Origin: Maribacter sp044594925
Lineage (GTDB): Bacteria; Bacteroidota; Bacteroidia; Flavobacteriales; Flavobacteriaceae
DNA: 64,000 nucleotides
Assembly: GCF_044594925.1 (NCBI RefSeq)
Contig: NZ_CP138991.1
Location: forward strand, 3,906,001 to 3,970,000
Reading direction: 5' to 3'
Position 1 is the first letter of the stretch. Each line of letters starts with the position of its first letter. Made by a program: the position numbers and the translations under genes. Shown in pieces: positions 1 to 8,437 of the stretch. Below the pieces are notes generated by a model. The model did not search any database and had not been told where the DNA came from. It saw only the letters and a program-made list of their open reading frames with translations.

Positions 1-297
1 ATCAGCAAAAAGAATCCCTTCGCCACTAACAAATAGGAACATATTAACATAACCTTCCTTTAGATATATCGTTTTCTCTGCGGGTCCGAGGTAGGCGATA
101 TGTTCAATTTTAGTTTCCGCTATCTCACCTTTAAGTAATTCTTCGATAAAGGTATTTTCACCTGTTGGTATTTGCATCTGTAAATTCTGAACAACAATTT
201 CCGTTTCATTTGAACATGAAACTGTTAGAAGGGCTAAAACAAAATATAATAAAATAGTAGAGCAGATGCTTTTTAAAGGGGTATTTATTTTCGTCAT
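1..297 (-). CDS. Partial lipoprotein with cupin-like segment
   Basis: The frame is open from an ATG at 297 to the window edge (99 codons, no stop), so the C-terminus is missing. The N-terminus has a hydrophobic stretch (ILLYFVLALLTVSC) ending in a lipobox-like LTVSC, so an outer-envelope lipoprotein is likely. Residues from about 50 on (a stretch with AYLGPAEKTIYLKEG and FVSGEGILF) look like the start of a small beta-barrel or cupin domain, but too little is present to name it. It lies 82 bp downstream of the PL6 lyase on the same strand, so it may belong to the same alginate-related operon. Function is inferred from context only. Confidence 0.6.
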   Translation of the reverse strand, partial: MTKINTPLKSICSTILLYFVLALLTVSCSNETEIVVQNLQMQIPTGENTFIEELLKGEIAETKIEHIAYLGPAEKTIYLKEGYVNMFLFVSGEGILFAD

Positions 298-379
298 TAA
301 GGCGCAAGACCAATACCGATAAAGAGTTGATGTTTTATTTTGTGAGAAGTAGTTTTGATTATACATAGGTATATCGTTT

Positions 380-2707
380 CTAGTACATTAATTTTAATTT
401 CAAATTCTCTTCGACCGTGATTTTTCCAGAGTTATTGATTTCATTACCTGATGCTGTATTGTTTTTTGATCCCCAGAGTGTTGCGATAAACTGAACCGGA
501 TTATTCTTAAAGGTGTTTTGGGTAAGAGTTACATTAATGATACCACGATGATTTAAGAGCGTTTTGTTTTTTTCTTTTCCCCCACATTGTGTGAAAGTAC
601 TATTTGTCACTAATAGGTTTCCGCCGATTGTAGACTCGTCATAACCACCTCTGTAATAATCAATGACATTCGCTTCAACATTATTAAAATCACAATTACT
701 TATCGTTAAGTATTCTGTATTGTAATCACCTTTATCGTTAGTTTCTCCGGACAGTTCTATCCCATTTGCAGAATTGGAAATAGCCGTGTTTTCAAAAGTG
801 ATACGCTCAGCGAAGGATTCTTTATAAACCTTTAGTATGTAATTAAAATCACTGATGTCAGAATTTAAAACCGTTAGTCCAAAATGATTGGACATGTTTT
901 GCTGTAAACTCGCAAAAGCATAGTTGGTATTATTTCCCTTTAAGCTTACGTTGTTTAGGGTCAGTTTCCCTTTGGGTTGCAGAGAAAATAATGGGGTATT
1001 TGCTTCTCCTGTATATAGAAGTTGCGCCTTAACGTTTTCTTCTGATGTAATCGTCAAGGCTTTATGAAGAACTAAGGGGTTGTTGATTTCATAGGTGCCT
1101 TCGGCTATGGAAATTATATCTCCGTTACTAGCATTGTTAATTGCCGATTGTAAGGCGTCTGCATTAGTTACAGTATGCGTAATAGGGGTTCTAGGTACCG
1201 TCTCATTAGAAAACCAGGAGGTACCGTATTTGGATTTATCCAAAATGTTAGGGTTGTAAACGTCTTTGCCCATAATGGCACCAATACTTTTATCCTCTTT
1301 TCTAGAAACACCTAATAAATCGGTTTCAATGGTATCAAAATCGAAGCCCTCATAGGCTTCAAAATTATTGGGTATGCCTGTGGGGATATAAATGTTATCA
1401 GATAGTTTTTTTATATCCAAAGGTGCTGGCACAATACCACCGTTAAAATCTTTAAAGGCAACACCTTGATTATTAATAACGTTGTTCTTGAAGGTGACGC
1501 CGTCTGCTTTATCATTTTCAATAACAATAGCCTCAAGGCCTTTCTCATTGTATACTATATTATTCGCAATGGTGGTTCTGATAGCTCTTGCCGAGCGGAT
1601 TTCTGATTTTGGAAGCACATCAGCTTGTGCTAAATTTTGTCCAACACCAAATTGCCATGGGGCGCTACAATTTACATAGGTGTTATAGGCCACTACTACA
1701 TCTGTTACTTGGTTGTAACGGTTTAGAGGAGATTTAGGAATGCCGTTCATAATAGCTAACGGACTTCTAAAGCTTTTGCCTTTTAGTTGATAAAAATAAT
1801 TATTGACTACCCAATGTCCTGTGTTAATAATTCTAATTCCTCCATAGTTTTCATTGACACCATCTCCAATAAAGTAGTTGCCATTTATGGTGACATAATT
1901 TCCGTGACGTGTTACCAAAGAACCTTCACTTTTGTAAAATACATTATTTTTAAATACGTTGAAATTTGTTTTACTAGAAATGATTTCTACCTCTCCATTG
2001 CACGCTTCAAACAAATTACTAGCCACCATGGTATGGCTTGGTGACATGGAGGTATAACTATCGCCTAATTGAATAGTTTCGCCACTTGGACCGCCTTTTA
2101 CCGGTCTTGGACCAAAATGATTGTTAACGATTTGATGATAGTTGTTTATACTTTCTATACCTGCGATACTAACCCTAACCGTGGGGCCTCGGTTTGTTTT
2201 TCCCGCAATGTAGCAGTTGCTTAAGGTATTGTGTCTACCCCAAAACCGAACCCATAAATCACTATCGTCTCTTTTGGGTTTATTGAAATCTTCAATAACG
2301 CAATTCGTTAGTTTACAATTATTCGATATTTGGTCTGGTTTACCCTTTTGGCTTATTTTAAAATCAACTACCGCTTGGGATGGCGAATATCCATTTCTAA
2401 AATGTAGGCCGCTAACCTCTAAAAATTCACCACCAAAAGTCAGGTTGGAAACCCCTTCGATGAAAACTTTGCCTTCGGTTTCAGCCTTAATGGTAATAGG
2501 GTTGTCTTTAGTGCCTTTTCCTGTAAAGGCTATTTGTACATCTTTCCAAACACCGTTTGCTAGTATAATGTTATCTCCAGCTTTGGCCACAGCTATTGCA
2601 TCGCCGAGCTCAACAGGGTTACTAACTTTGATGAGACTTAAATTTGATTTTTCACCACAAGCCAAACATAAAATAAATACGGAAAGAATAATTAAGAATT
2701 TCTTCAT
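380..2707 (-). CDS. PL6 family alginate lyase lipoprotein
   Basis: 775-residue polysaccharide lyase of family 6 (chondroitinase-B-like parallel beta-helix), expected to cleave alginate by beta-elimination at the cell surface. The signal peptide ends in a lipobox with Cys17 (CLACG). The helix N-terminus has the family opening (residues 25-105). The catalytic region is clear: Glu239, Glu241 and Lys246 in the stretch GEVEIISSKT, and Arg267 in TRHGN. The spacing Glu-x-Glu-x4-Lys-x20-Arg equals that of the Ca2+ ligands, Lys and Arg described for AlyGC, a PL6 lyase. Residues from about 510 form a second beta-helix, as in two-domain PL6 enzymes. The upstream region carries twin GntR-type palindromes at 2770-2794. 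Alginate specificity rather than chondroitin is inferred from the marine flavobacterial setting. Confidence 0.9.
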   Translation of the reverse strand: MKKFLIILSVFILCLACGEKSNLSLIKVSNPVELGDAIAVAKAGDNIILANGVWKDVQIAFTGKGTKDNPITIKAETEGKVFIEGVSNLTFGGEFLEVSGLHFRNGYSPSQAVVDFKISQKGKPDQISNNCKLTNCVIEDFNKPKRDDSDLWVRFWGRHNTLSNCYIAGKTNRGPTVRVSIAGIESINNYHQIVNNHFGPRPVKGGPSGETIQLGDSYTSMSPSHTMVASNLFEACNGEVEIISSKTNFNVFKNNVFYKSEGSLVTRHGNYVTINGNYFIGDGVNENYGGIRIINTGHWVVNNYFYQLKGKSFRSPLAIMNGIPKSPLNRYNQVTDVVVAYNTYVNCSAPWQFGVGQNLAQADVLPKSEIRSARAIRTTIANNIVYNEKGLEAIVIENDKADGVTFKNNVINNQGVAFKDFNGGIVPAPLDIKKLSDNIYIPTGIPNNFEAYEGFDFDTIETDLLGVSRKEDKSIGAIMGKDVYNPNILDKSKYGTSWFSNETVPRTPITHTVTNADALQSAINNASNGDIISIAEGTYEINNPLVLHKALTITSEENVKAQLLYTGEANTPLFSLQPKGKLTLNNVSLKGNNTNYAFASLQQNMSNHFGLTVLNSDISDFNYILKVYKESFAERITFENTAISNSANGIELSGETNDKGDYNTEYLTISNCDFNNVEANVIDYYRGGYDESTIGGNLLVTNSTFTQCGGKEKNKTLLNHRGIINVTLTQNTFKNNPVQFIATLWGSKNNTASGNEINNSGKITVEENLKLKLMY

Positions 2708-2769
2708 TTTAAGGAGATATATGTCTAGTTCTAATAGATATATGTTAGAAAGTAAGTTACGAGCATAAA

Positions 2770-2794
2770 TTGGTTAACCAATTTGGTTTACCAA
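2770..2794. promoter_or_regulatory. Twin GntR/FadR-type operators
   Basis: Two palindromes, TTGGTTAACCAA (2770-2781) and TTGGTTTACCAA (2783-2794), lie 13 bp apart centre to centre. The TGGTnnACCA core is typical of FadR-subfamily GntR repressors, which often control uronate and alginate catabolism. They sit 62 bp upstream of the PL6 start and upstream of the rightward gene remnant, so one regulator could control both directions. The regulator gene is not in the window. Confidence 0.65.
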
Positions 2795-2801
2795 AAATAC
2801 A

Positions 2802-2809
2802 TATATTTG
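2802..2809 (+). promoter_or_regulatory. Bacteroidota -7 box (rightward)
   Basis: TATATTTG matches the TAnnTTTG consensus of the Bacteroidota housekeeping promoter. It lies 8 bp beyond the second GntR-type palindrome and points toward the isomerase remnant and the RraA-like gene. The -33 element would fall inside the palindrome, which suits repression. Confidence 0.45.
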
Positions 2810-2862
2810 TAAGACTTGCAAGTTTTTAACAAGGTTCCTATAGTTCGTTTGCAAATTACACT

Positions 2863-3129
2863 ATGTTTATGAATGATTTTAAATGGGGGCAAGTGAGTGA
2901 AAAATGGAAGCCTATACATGTTCCTTTGGGAGAAGGTATGGTAGATTTTAATCGTTATTTTTCCCTATTGAAAGCTTATGAAATCAACGTTCCAGTTTCA
3001 TTACATCTAGAATATGATTTAGGAGAGGCAGAACGTGGCGCATCAAAAATTAACATACCTAGGAACGAAGTCTTTGCTCGAATACAGAAAGATTTGGCTT
3101 TCTTAAAAGAAACCTGGAAAAAAGCATGA
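2863..3129 (+). pseudogene. C-terminal remnant of sugar phosphate isomerase/epimerase
   Basis: 88 codons that resemble only the last third of a TIM-barrel sugar phosphate isomerase/epimerase (xylose isomerase-like). The string VPLGEGMVDFNRYF followed by SLHLEYDLGEAERGA is typical of the family C-terminus. Full-length members have roughly 270-310 residues. In the same frame there is a TAA at 2827-2829 and no coding-like sequence before it, so the N-terminal two thirds are gone. The stop overlaps the start of the next gene (ATGA at 3126-3129), a junction normal for an intact operon. I read it as a 5'-deleted gene. The short product may still be translated, but should be inactive. Confidence 0.7.
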
Positions 3130-3848
3130 GTAAAATAAAGAGATTATCTGCAGGCAATAGGCAAAAGCTAAAACAGATTAGCACCGCTACGGTTGCTACA
3201 TTCTTATTTAAAAAGGGATTAAAAAATCAGTTTATACAAGACGTGGTGCCTTTAAAAAAAGGAAGGCCGACCATGGTAGGTGAGGCCTTTACACTACGTT
3301 ACATACCTGCAAGAGAAGATTTAAACGGTATTGAAGTTTTTAAGAATCCTAAGCATCCGCAACGTGTGGCTGTTGAAACCTGTCCTGAAGGTGCTGTCCT
3401 AGTGATTGACAGTAGAAAAAACCCAAGGGCTGCATCAGCAGGTTCCATATTAATTACGCGATTAATGGTTCGGGGGGCTGCAGGTATTGTTACGGATGGT
3501 GGTTTTCGTGATTCGGCGGAGATTACAGACTTACCATTTTCTTCTTACCATAACAGACCTTCCGCTCCTACAAATCTTACGCTCCACCAAGCAATGGATA
3601 TTAATGTTCCTATTGGTTGTGGTGATGTTGCCGTTTTTCCTGGTGATATCATTTTAGGGGATGATGATGGAGTAATGGTCATTCCTTATCATTTAGTTGA
3701 TGAAGTGATCGAAGAAAGTACGAAAATGACCTTATTTGAAGAATTTGTGCTGGAACAAGTGCAAAAAGGAAAAACTATTGTTGGGCTCTATCCACTTACC
3801 GATGACGCTATAAAAAGTGATTTTGAGATTTGGAAGAAATCAAGGTGA
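3126..3848 (+). CDS. RraA-like aldolase family protein
   Basis: 240-residue protein of the RraA / 4-hydroxy-4-methyl-2-oxoglutarate aldolase family. Members adopt a swivelling beta/beta/alpha fold, bind a divalent metal and often act as aldolases or oxaloacetate decarboxylases in sugar-acid catabolism. The hallmark GAAGIVTDGGFRDSAEI near residues 118-135 supplies the conserved Gly-x-Arg-Asp, followed by the GCGDVAVFPGDIILGDDDGV block. The start overlaps the stop of the isomerase remnant, showing an old operon. With the adjacent alginate lyase and GntR-type sites, a role in uronate breakdown is plausible, but the substrate is not visible. Confidence 0.85.
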   Translation: MSKIKRLSAGNRQKLKQISTATVATFLFKKGLKNQFIQDVVPLKKGRPTMVGEAFTLRYIPAREDLNGIEVFKNPKHPQRVAVETCPEGAVLVIDSRKNPRAASAGSILITRLMVRGAAGIVTDGGFRDSAEITDLPFSSYHNRPSAPTNLTLHQAMDINVPIGCGDVAVFPGDIILGDDDGVMVIPYHLVDEVIEESTKMTLFEEFVLEQVQKGKTIVGLYPLTDDAIKSDFEIWKKSR

Positions 3849-3881
3849 TTGACCTGGTTTTTGAGTGTAGCTTGGATAAAA

Positions 3882-3918
3882 AAAAGACCTTAAAGATGTA
3901 ACATCCTTAAAGTCTTTT
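3882..3918 (+). terminator. Hairpin terminator after RraA-like gene
   Basis: The segment forms a long imperfect stem (AAAGACCTTAAAGATGT pairing with ACATCCTTAAAGTCTTT) followed by a short T-run, 34 bp after the RraA-like stop. It probably also ends transcription from the tRNA side. Confidence 0.65.
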
Positions 3919-3920
3919 CG

Positions 3921-3997
3921 TGGTGATCGCAGGAGGATTCGAACCTCCGACCGTCTGCTTAGAAGGCAGATGCTCTATCCAGCTGAGCTATGCGACC
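3921..3997 (-). tRNA. tRNA-Arg (UCU)
   Basis: Read on the minus strand the segment folds as a standard cloverleaf: acceptor GGTCGCA/TGCGATC, D-arm beginning TAGCTC, anticodon loop CTTCTAA giving anticodon UCU, T-loop TTCGAAT, and an encoded CCA end at 3921-3923. Confidence 0.95.
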
Positions 3998-4165
3998 CTA
4001 ACATCTGAAACGCTTTTTCAAATGTGGGTGCAAATCTACTAAATTTTATAGAGCTGTAAAACGAAAATTGATAAAAGATGAGATAAAAATAATAGGTTTT
4101 TTATAGGGGGCTGATTTTACAGACAATTTACAGATTTTGTCCATTTTTTCGTTGACCTTTCGTAT

Positions 4166-4612
4166 TTATCTATTAGCCTCATATTGGTTATAATTATCCC
4201 AAATTTGATCTAAGACTTTAAGGAATACATCAAATTCATAAGCACTAATATCTTTTATACTCATCTTACGAATGTCCTTTATTAATGGCATTACTTTGGT
4301 CATTAAATCTTTTCCAGCATCTGTCATTAAGAGCTTGTAGCGCCTTTGGTCATTTCCAAAACGCGTTTTTTCTAAAAGTCCTTTTTTACAAAGACCACTT
4401 ATAACCCGGGATGTGGTGGCTCTATTCCTAAAGTTGGTGTTACTTATTTCGGCTTGCGAGGCATCAGTCCCGAGCAGATGTACTCTTCTTAAGATAACCC
4501 ACTGTTCAATGGTAAGATCAATATCATTCTCACTAAAAGTCCTCAGAAAAGTATGCTGTACTTTTTTAAGTGTGCGATCAAGATACACTCCAAAACCCTC
4601 TGTTCTGTCCAT
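4166..4612 (-). CDS. MarR family transcriptional regulator
   Basis: 148-residue winged-helix regulator. The core WVILRRVHLLGTDASQAEIS, then NRATTSRVISGLCKKGLLEKTR and the wing FGNDQRRYKLLMTDAG, is a textbook MarR domain. The frame runs upstream to 4726, but the extra 38 residues form a hydrophobic stretch encoded by the promoter region, so the ATG at 4612 (MDRTEGFG) is preferred. It is divergent from the aminotransferase gene. A palindrome in the shared upstream region recurs on the HppD promoter, so it is the likely repressor of the tyrosine catabolic genes and of itself. The ligand may be a pathway intermediate such as 4-hydroxyphenylpyruvate or homogentisate (inference). Confidence 0.88.
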   Translation of the reverse strand: MDRTEGFGVYLDRTLKKVQHTFLRTFSENDIDLTIEQWVILRRVHLLGTDASQAEISNTNFRNRATTSRVISGLCKKGLLEKTRFGNDQRRYKLLMTDAGKDLMTKVMPLIKDIRKMSIKDISAYEFDVFLKVLDQIWDNYNQYEANR

Positions 4613-4633
4613 AGGAATACTCGTTGTAGTTAT

Positions 4634-4701
4634 CAAAAGTAAGGAGAAAATGCAAAACAATGTTGCAAATGCAACAATAATGAAAAAATAGATTACTTTT
4701 G
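4634..4701. promoter_or_regulatory. Divergent promoters with MarR-type operator
   Basis: The operator at 4661-4676 has two 7-bp arms, TGTTGCA and TGCAACA, around AA. It is flanked by two -7 boxes of the form TACTTTTG: one leftward at 4634-4641 (for the MarR gene) and one rightward at 4694-4701 (for the aminotransferase). The same arms recur at 5843-5858. Confidence 0.75.
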
Positions 4702-4724
4702 GACTATAAGGCTTAAAATAAAAC

Positions 4725-5810
4725 ATGTATAAATCCTATATTCAAGAAGATAGTACGTACAAGGGCGGTGGTAAAAAAATAGTTATGCCCACTGGTATTG
4801 AGGTGCATAAGTTATCCTCTAATGAGAATCCGTTAGGTTTTTCAAAAAAGGTTTCCCTTGCAATTACTAATGCTGTCAATGATTTAAGTTTGTATCCAGA
4901 CAATACAGATATAAGGTTAAGAGAAGCCTTGTCCAAAGATTTTAAAGAGCAGTTAGATGCGGATCATTTTGTTACGGCAAACAGTGGTTCAGAGATTATA
5001 GATATCATTTCTAAAGTTTTCCTTTCGGAAGGGGACGAGATTATTGTTTCTCAGCCTTGTTTTTTACCTTATACCGCCTTTACCCGTTGGATGGGTGCCA
5101 AAGCGATTAATGTGCCAATGACGCCAGATTACGATTATAATTTGGAAGGTATACTAAAAGCAATCACAGCGAAGACTAAGATGATATTCTTGGCTTCCCC
5201 AAATAATCCATCTGGCAACTATATTCCTTATGATGTTTTGGTAGCTTTTCTTTCGAAAGTGCCTAAAAATGTTATTGTGGTCTACGATGAAGTGTACCGT
5301 CATTTTGCAGAGGCGTCCGACTATACTTCCGCATTGCCCTTTGTATTGGAAGGTTATAATATTATTGGGATAAACAGTTTTTCCAAAACTTATGGTTTGG
5401 CAGGTTTACGCGTTGGTTATTGTTATGCTCCTTTAGCGTTAAGTAATTATATCCGGAAGGTATGCAAGCCTTTTTTATTGTCTTCTTTGGCTTTGGAGGG
5501 CGCTATAGCGGCTCTAGAGGATACAGATTTTGTGCAACGTACCGTAGACTTAGTTCAAGAGGAGCGAAAATTTGTTTTAAAGGGTTTAGATGAACTCGGA
5601 ATCAAATTCTGGCCAACAGAAGGTAATTTTGTTCTAATAGACCCACCTGTGGAAAATATAGATTTTACAAAATTTATGGAAAGCAAGGGTATTATGGTAA
5701 GACCCGTAGGTGTCTTTGGCGCTCCTGGGAAGGTGAGAATATCTTTTGGTGTTCGGAAAGCAAATGAAGCTATGCTGGCAGCGATGAAGGAGCTGTTAAA
5801 TAATTTATAA
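4725..5810 (+). CDS. HisC-like PLP aminotransferase, likely for aromatic amino acids
   Basis: 361-residue fold-type I aminotransferase. It has the HisC-type opening LSSNENPLG (residues 31-38), the ASPNNPSGN loop (158-165), the cofactor aspartate Asp188 in YDEVY, and the Schiff-base lysine Lys221 in SFSKTYGLAG. By family it could be histidinol-phosphate aminotransferase. However, it stands alone beside 4-hydroxyphenylpyruvate dioxygenase and a shared MarR site, not in a his operon, so tyrosine (or phenylalanine) transamination to 4-hydroxyphenylpyruvate is the better guess. The gap to hppD is 70 bp and contains a second promoter. Confidence 0.85.
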   Translation: MYKSYIQEDSTYKGGGKKIVMPTGIEVHKLSSNENPLGFSKKVSLAITNAVNDLSLYPDNTDIRLREALSKDFKEQLDADHFVTANSGSEIIDIISKVFLSEGDEIIVSQPCFLPYTAFTRWMGAKAINVPMTPDYDYNLEGILKAITAKTKMIFLASPNNPSGNYIPYDVLVAFLSKVPKNVIVVYDEVYRHFAEASDYTSALPFVLEGYNIIGINSFSKTYGLAGLRVGYCYAPLALSNYIRKVCKPFLLSSLALEGAIAALEDTDFVQRTVDLVQEERKFVLKGLDELGIKFWPTEGNFVLIDPPVENIDFTKFMESKGIMVRPVGVFGAPGKVRISFGVRKANEAMLAAMKELLNNL

Positions 5811-5836
5811 GATTAAGAACAAAACGATTTTTTTAA

Positions 5837-5859
5837 TATATTTGTTGCATATGCAACAA
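5837..5859 (+). promoter_or_regulatory. hppD promoter with overlapping MarR-type palindrome
   Basis: A perfect -7 box TATATTTG (5837-5844) overlaps a perfect 18-bp palindrome, TTGTTGCATATGCAACAA (5842-5859). Its arms are identical to those of the site between the MarR and aminotransferase genes. Binding here would occlude the transcription start. Confidence 0.8.
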
Positions 5860-5880
5860 TAAATAGAAACCTAATTTATA

Positions 5881-7014
5881 ATGGATACAACAGCTTTACC
5901 AAAATTGCACGAAGATGCTAAGGATTTTATGCCTATCAATGGCACCGATTACATTGAGTTGTATGTGGGTAATTCCAAACAGGCCGCTCACTTTTATAAA
6001 ACCGCTTTTGGTTTTCAATCACACGCCTATGCAGGTTTGCAAACTGGCCTCAAGGATAGGGAAAGCTACGTTGTAGTCCAGGATAAAATACGTTTGGTTT
6101 TGACTTCGCCACTAAAAAGTGGTACTGAAATTGGGAAGCACATAGACACACATGGTGATGGTGTTAAGGTAGTAGCCCTTTGGGTAGATGATGCTACCTA
6201 TGCCTATGAAACGGCAGTAAGTAAAGGTGCGAAATCTTACATGGAGCCGGTGACCGAGAAAGATGAGCATGGTAGTGTAGTGCGTGCGGGAATCTATACC
6301 TATGGAGAAACAGTACATATTTTTGTAGAACGCAAGGATTATAATGGAACTTTTTTGCCAGGATATACAGCATGGGAAACGCCAGACTATAATCCAGCAC
6401 CCACAGGCTTAAAATACGTTGACCATATGGTGGGTAACGTAGATTGGGATAGGATGAACTATTGGGTAGAGTTTTATGAAAAGGCAATGGGCTTTGTAAA
6501 TATCCTTTCTTTTGATGATAACGATATTTCTACCGAGTATACGGCCTTAATGAGTAAGGTTATGAGTAATGGCAACGGAAGGATTAAATTTCCTATCAAT
6601 GAGCCTGCCGAAGGAGCAAAGAAATCCCAAGTAGAAGAATACTTGGATTTTTATGAAGGTGAAGGTGTGCAGCACATTGCTGTGGCCACAGATGATATTA
6701 TCCAGACTGTCCGCGATTTAAAGAGTAGAGGAATTGAGTTTTTAACTATTCCGGATACTTATTATGATGCGGTTACAGACCGTGTTGGAAAAATAGATGA
6801 GGATATTGCACCTTTAAAAGAGCTTGGGATTTTAGTAGACAGGGATGATGAAGGGTATCTGCTACAGATTTTCACAAGACCAATAGAGCCAAGGCCAACC
6901 ATGTTCTTTGAAATTATTCAAAGAAAAGGCGCACAGTCATTTGGAAAAGGTAACTTTAAAGCACTGTTCGAAGCTATTGAACTAGAACAGCAATTAAGAG
7001 GTACTTTGCATTAA
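5881..7014 (+). CDS. hppD: 4-hydroxyphenylpyruvate dioxygenase
   Basis: 377-residue Fe(II) enzyme that converts 4-hydroxyphenylpyruvate to homogentisate with O2. Two vicinal-oxygen-chelate domains are visible (about 20-155 and 178-345). The three iron ligands are in place: His182 (VDHMVG), His265 (GVQHIAVATDD) and Glu344 (MFFEIIQRKG). The C-terminal helix region SFGKGNFKALFEAIE closes the active site in the family. Length is normal. It lies between the aminotransferase and homogentisate dioxygenase genes and has its own palindrome-bearing promoter. Confidence 0.96.
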   Translation: MDTTALPKLHEDAKDFMPINGTDYIELYVGNSKQAAHFYKTAFGFQSHAYAGLQTGLKDRESYVVVQDKIRLVLTSPLKSGTEIGKHIDTHGDGVKVVALWVDDATYAYETAVSKGAKSYMEPVTEKDEHGSVVRAGIYTYGETVHIFVERKDYNGTFLPGYTAWETPDYNPAPTGLKYVDHMVGNVDWDRMNYWVEFYEKAMGFVNILSFDDNDISTEYTALMSKVMSNGNGRIKFPINEPAEGAKKSQVEEYLDFYEGEGVQHIAVATDDIIQTVRDLKSRGIEFLTIPDTYYDAVTDRVGKIDEDIAPLKELGILVDRDDEGYLLQIFTRPIEPRPTMFFEIIQRKGAQSFGKGNFKALFEAIELEQQLRGTLH

Positions 7015-7136
7015 TCACAAGTTTATAAGTTTGGATTTTAAAGGTTTGTATGTTCCTGCCGTATTTTAAAATCACAAATTATGGTCTCAACTTATAAGCT
7101 TTAAGCCCATAAACTATAAACATTTAAACTAAAAAA

Positions 7137-8294
7137 ATGCCTATATATCATAAACTAGGAAAGTTTCCGCAAAAGCGGCATACACAATTCGAGAAACCAA
7201 ATGGTACTCTGTATTATGAGCAATTGTTCGGGACAATTGGTTTTGATGGTATGTCATCGCTGCTTTACCATGTTCATAGGCCCACACAGGTTAAGGAGAT
7301 TGGAGAGGCAATTGATATGAGCCCTAAAATAGCCGAAGCAAAGCATATAAAATCTAGAAAACTAATTGGTTTCGATGTAGCTCCGCAGGACGATTTTTTA
7401 GAATCCCGAGAACCCATGCTTGTAAATAACGACGTGCATATTGGTTTGGCGGCTCCTAAAAAATCGATGACGGAATATTTTTATAAAAATTCTGATGCAG
7501 ATGAGATGTTGTTCATCCATAAAGGCACTGGAACATTAAAAACTTTTGTTGGGAATATTCCTTTTGAATATGGCGATTATCTAATTATTCCTAGGGGAAT
7601 GATTTATCAAATAGAATTCGATACCGAAGAGAACCGCATATTATATGCAGAATCTTTTCATCCTATTTACACGCCAAAACGTTATCGTAATTGGTTTGGT
7701 CAGCTTTTAGAGCACTCTCCGTTTTGTGAGCGGGATTACAAATTGCCGCAGGATTTACAGACCCATGACGAAAAAGGTGAGTTTCTTATGAAAATTAAGA
7801 AACAGGGTATGTTGCACCATCTCGTATATGCTACGCATCCTTTTGATGTAGTGGGTTGGGATGGCTATAATTATCCTTACGGATTTTCCATACATAATTT
7901 TGAGCCTATTACCGGTAGGGTGCATCAACCACCACCAGTACATCAGACGTTCGAAACTAGTGCTTTTGTGATATGTTCGTTCTGTCCACGATTGTATGAT
8001 TATCACCCTAAATCCATTCCGGCGCCATACAATCACTCCAATATAGATTCTGATGAAATGTTGTACTATGTAGACGGGGATTTTATGAGCAGAACCGGTA
8101 TTGGTCCGGGATACATTTCATTGCACCCTGCTGGTATTCCGCACGGACCGCACCCAGGAACTTATGAAGCTAGTATTGGTAAAACAAAGACGGAGGAACT
8201 CGCGGTAATGATAGATACTTTTAAGCCTTTACAGCTTACGAAGAACGCTATGAAGATAGATGATGGTAAGTATTACAAGTCATGGCTAGAGTAA
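7137..8294 (+). CDS. hmgA: Homogentisate 1,2-dioxygenase
   Basis: 385-residue cupin-type dioxygenase that opens the homogentisate ring to maleylacetoacetate. The family start (YHKLGKFPQKRHTQF) and the C-terminal iron-site region are present: PPPVHQTFETSAFVICSFCP, then PYNHSNIDSDEMLYYVDG with the His and Glu ligands, then HPAGIPHGPHPG with a further His. Slightly shorter than the proteobacterial enzyme (about 430), as in other Bacteroidota. It follows hppD by 122 bp, a spacer with no obvious gene. Confidence 0.95.
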   Translation: MPIYHKLGKFPQKRHTQFEKPNGTLYYEQLFGTIGFDGMSSLLYHVHRPTQVKEIGEAIDMSPKIAEAKHIKSRKLIGFDVAPQDDFLESREPMLVNNDVHIGLAAPKKSMTEYFYKNSDADEMLFIHKGTGTLKTFVGNIPFEYGDYLIIPRGMIYQIEFDTEENRILYAESFHPIYTPKRYRNWFGQLLEHSPFCERDYKLPQDLQTHDEKGEFLMKIKKQGMLHHLVYATHPFDVVGWDGYNYPYGFSIHNFEPITGRVHQPPPVHQTFETSAFVICSFCPRLYDYHPKSIPAPYNHSNIDSDEMLYYVDGDFMSRTGIGPGYISLHPAGIPHGPHPGTYEASIGKTKTEELAVMIDTFKPLQLTKNAMKIDDGKYYKSWLE

Positions 8295-8329
8295 AGCTCC
8301 TCTAGCTCTTCTAAGGTGGAGAAAAATAG

Positions 8330-8349
8330 CTCCTCCTCAGATGAGGGGG
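8330..8349. repeat. Small GC-rich palindrome
   Basis: CTCCTCCTCA-GA-TGAGGGGG forms a short hairpin between hmgA and fahA. It resembles dispersed REP-like palindromes of flavobacteria. A C5/G5 palindrome at 43250-43270 is similar in character. No function is assigned. Confidence 0.35.
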
Positions 8350-8437
8350 CTGATTAGAACCGATTTCTAAACAGTTAAAAGATTCTTGACTTCACTTAAA
8401 CTATCAGTGTGACACTCAGGAATAAAAAACAAAATAA

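Noticed and set aside
4613..4726. 38-residue hydrophobic N-terminal extension of the MarR regulator
   Set aside because: It would be encoded by the promoter/operator region. A MarR protein does not need a membrane segment, and the Met at 4612 fits the family start.
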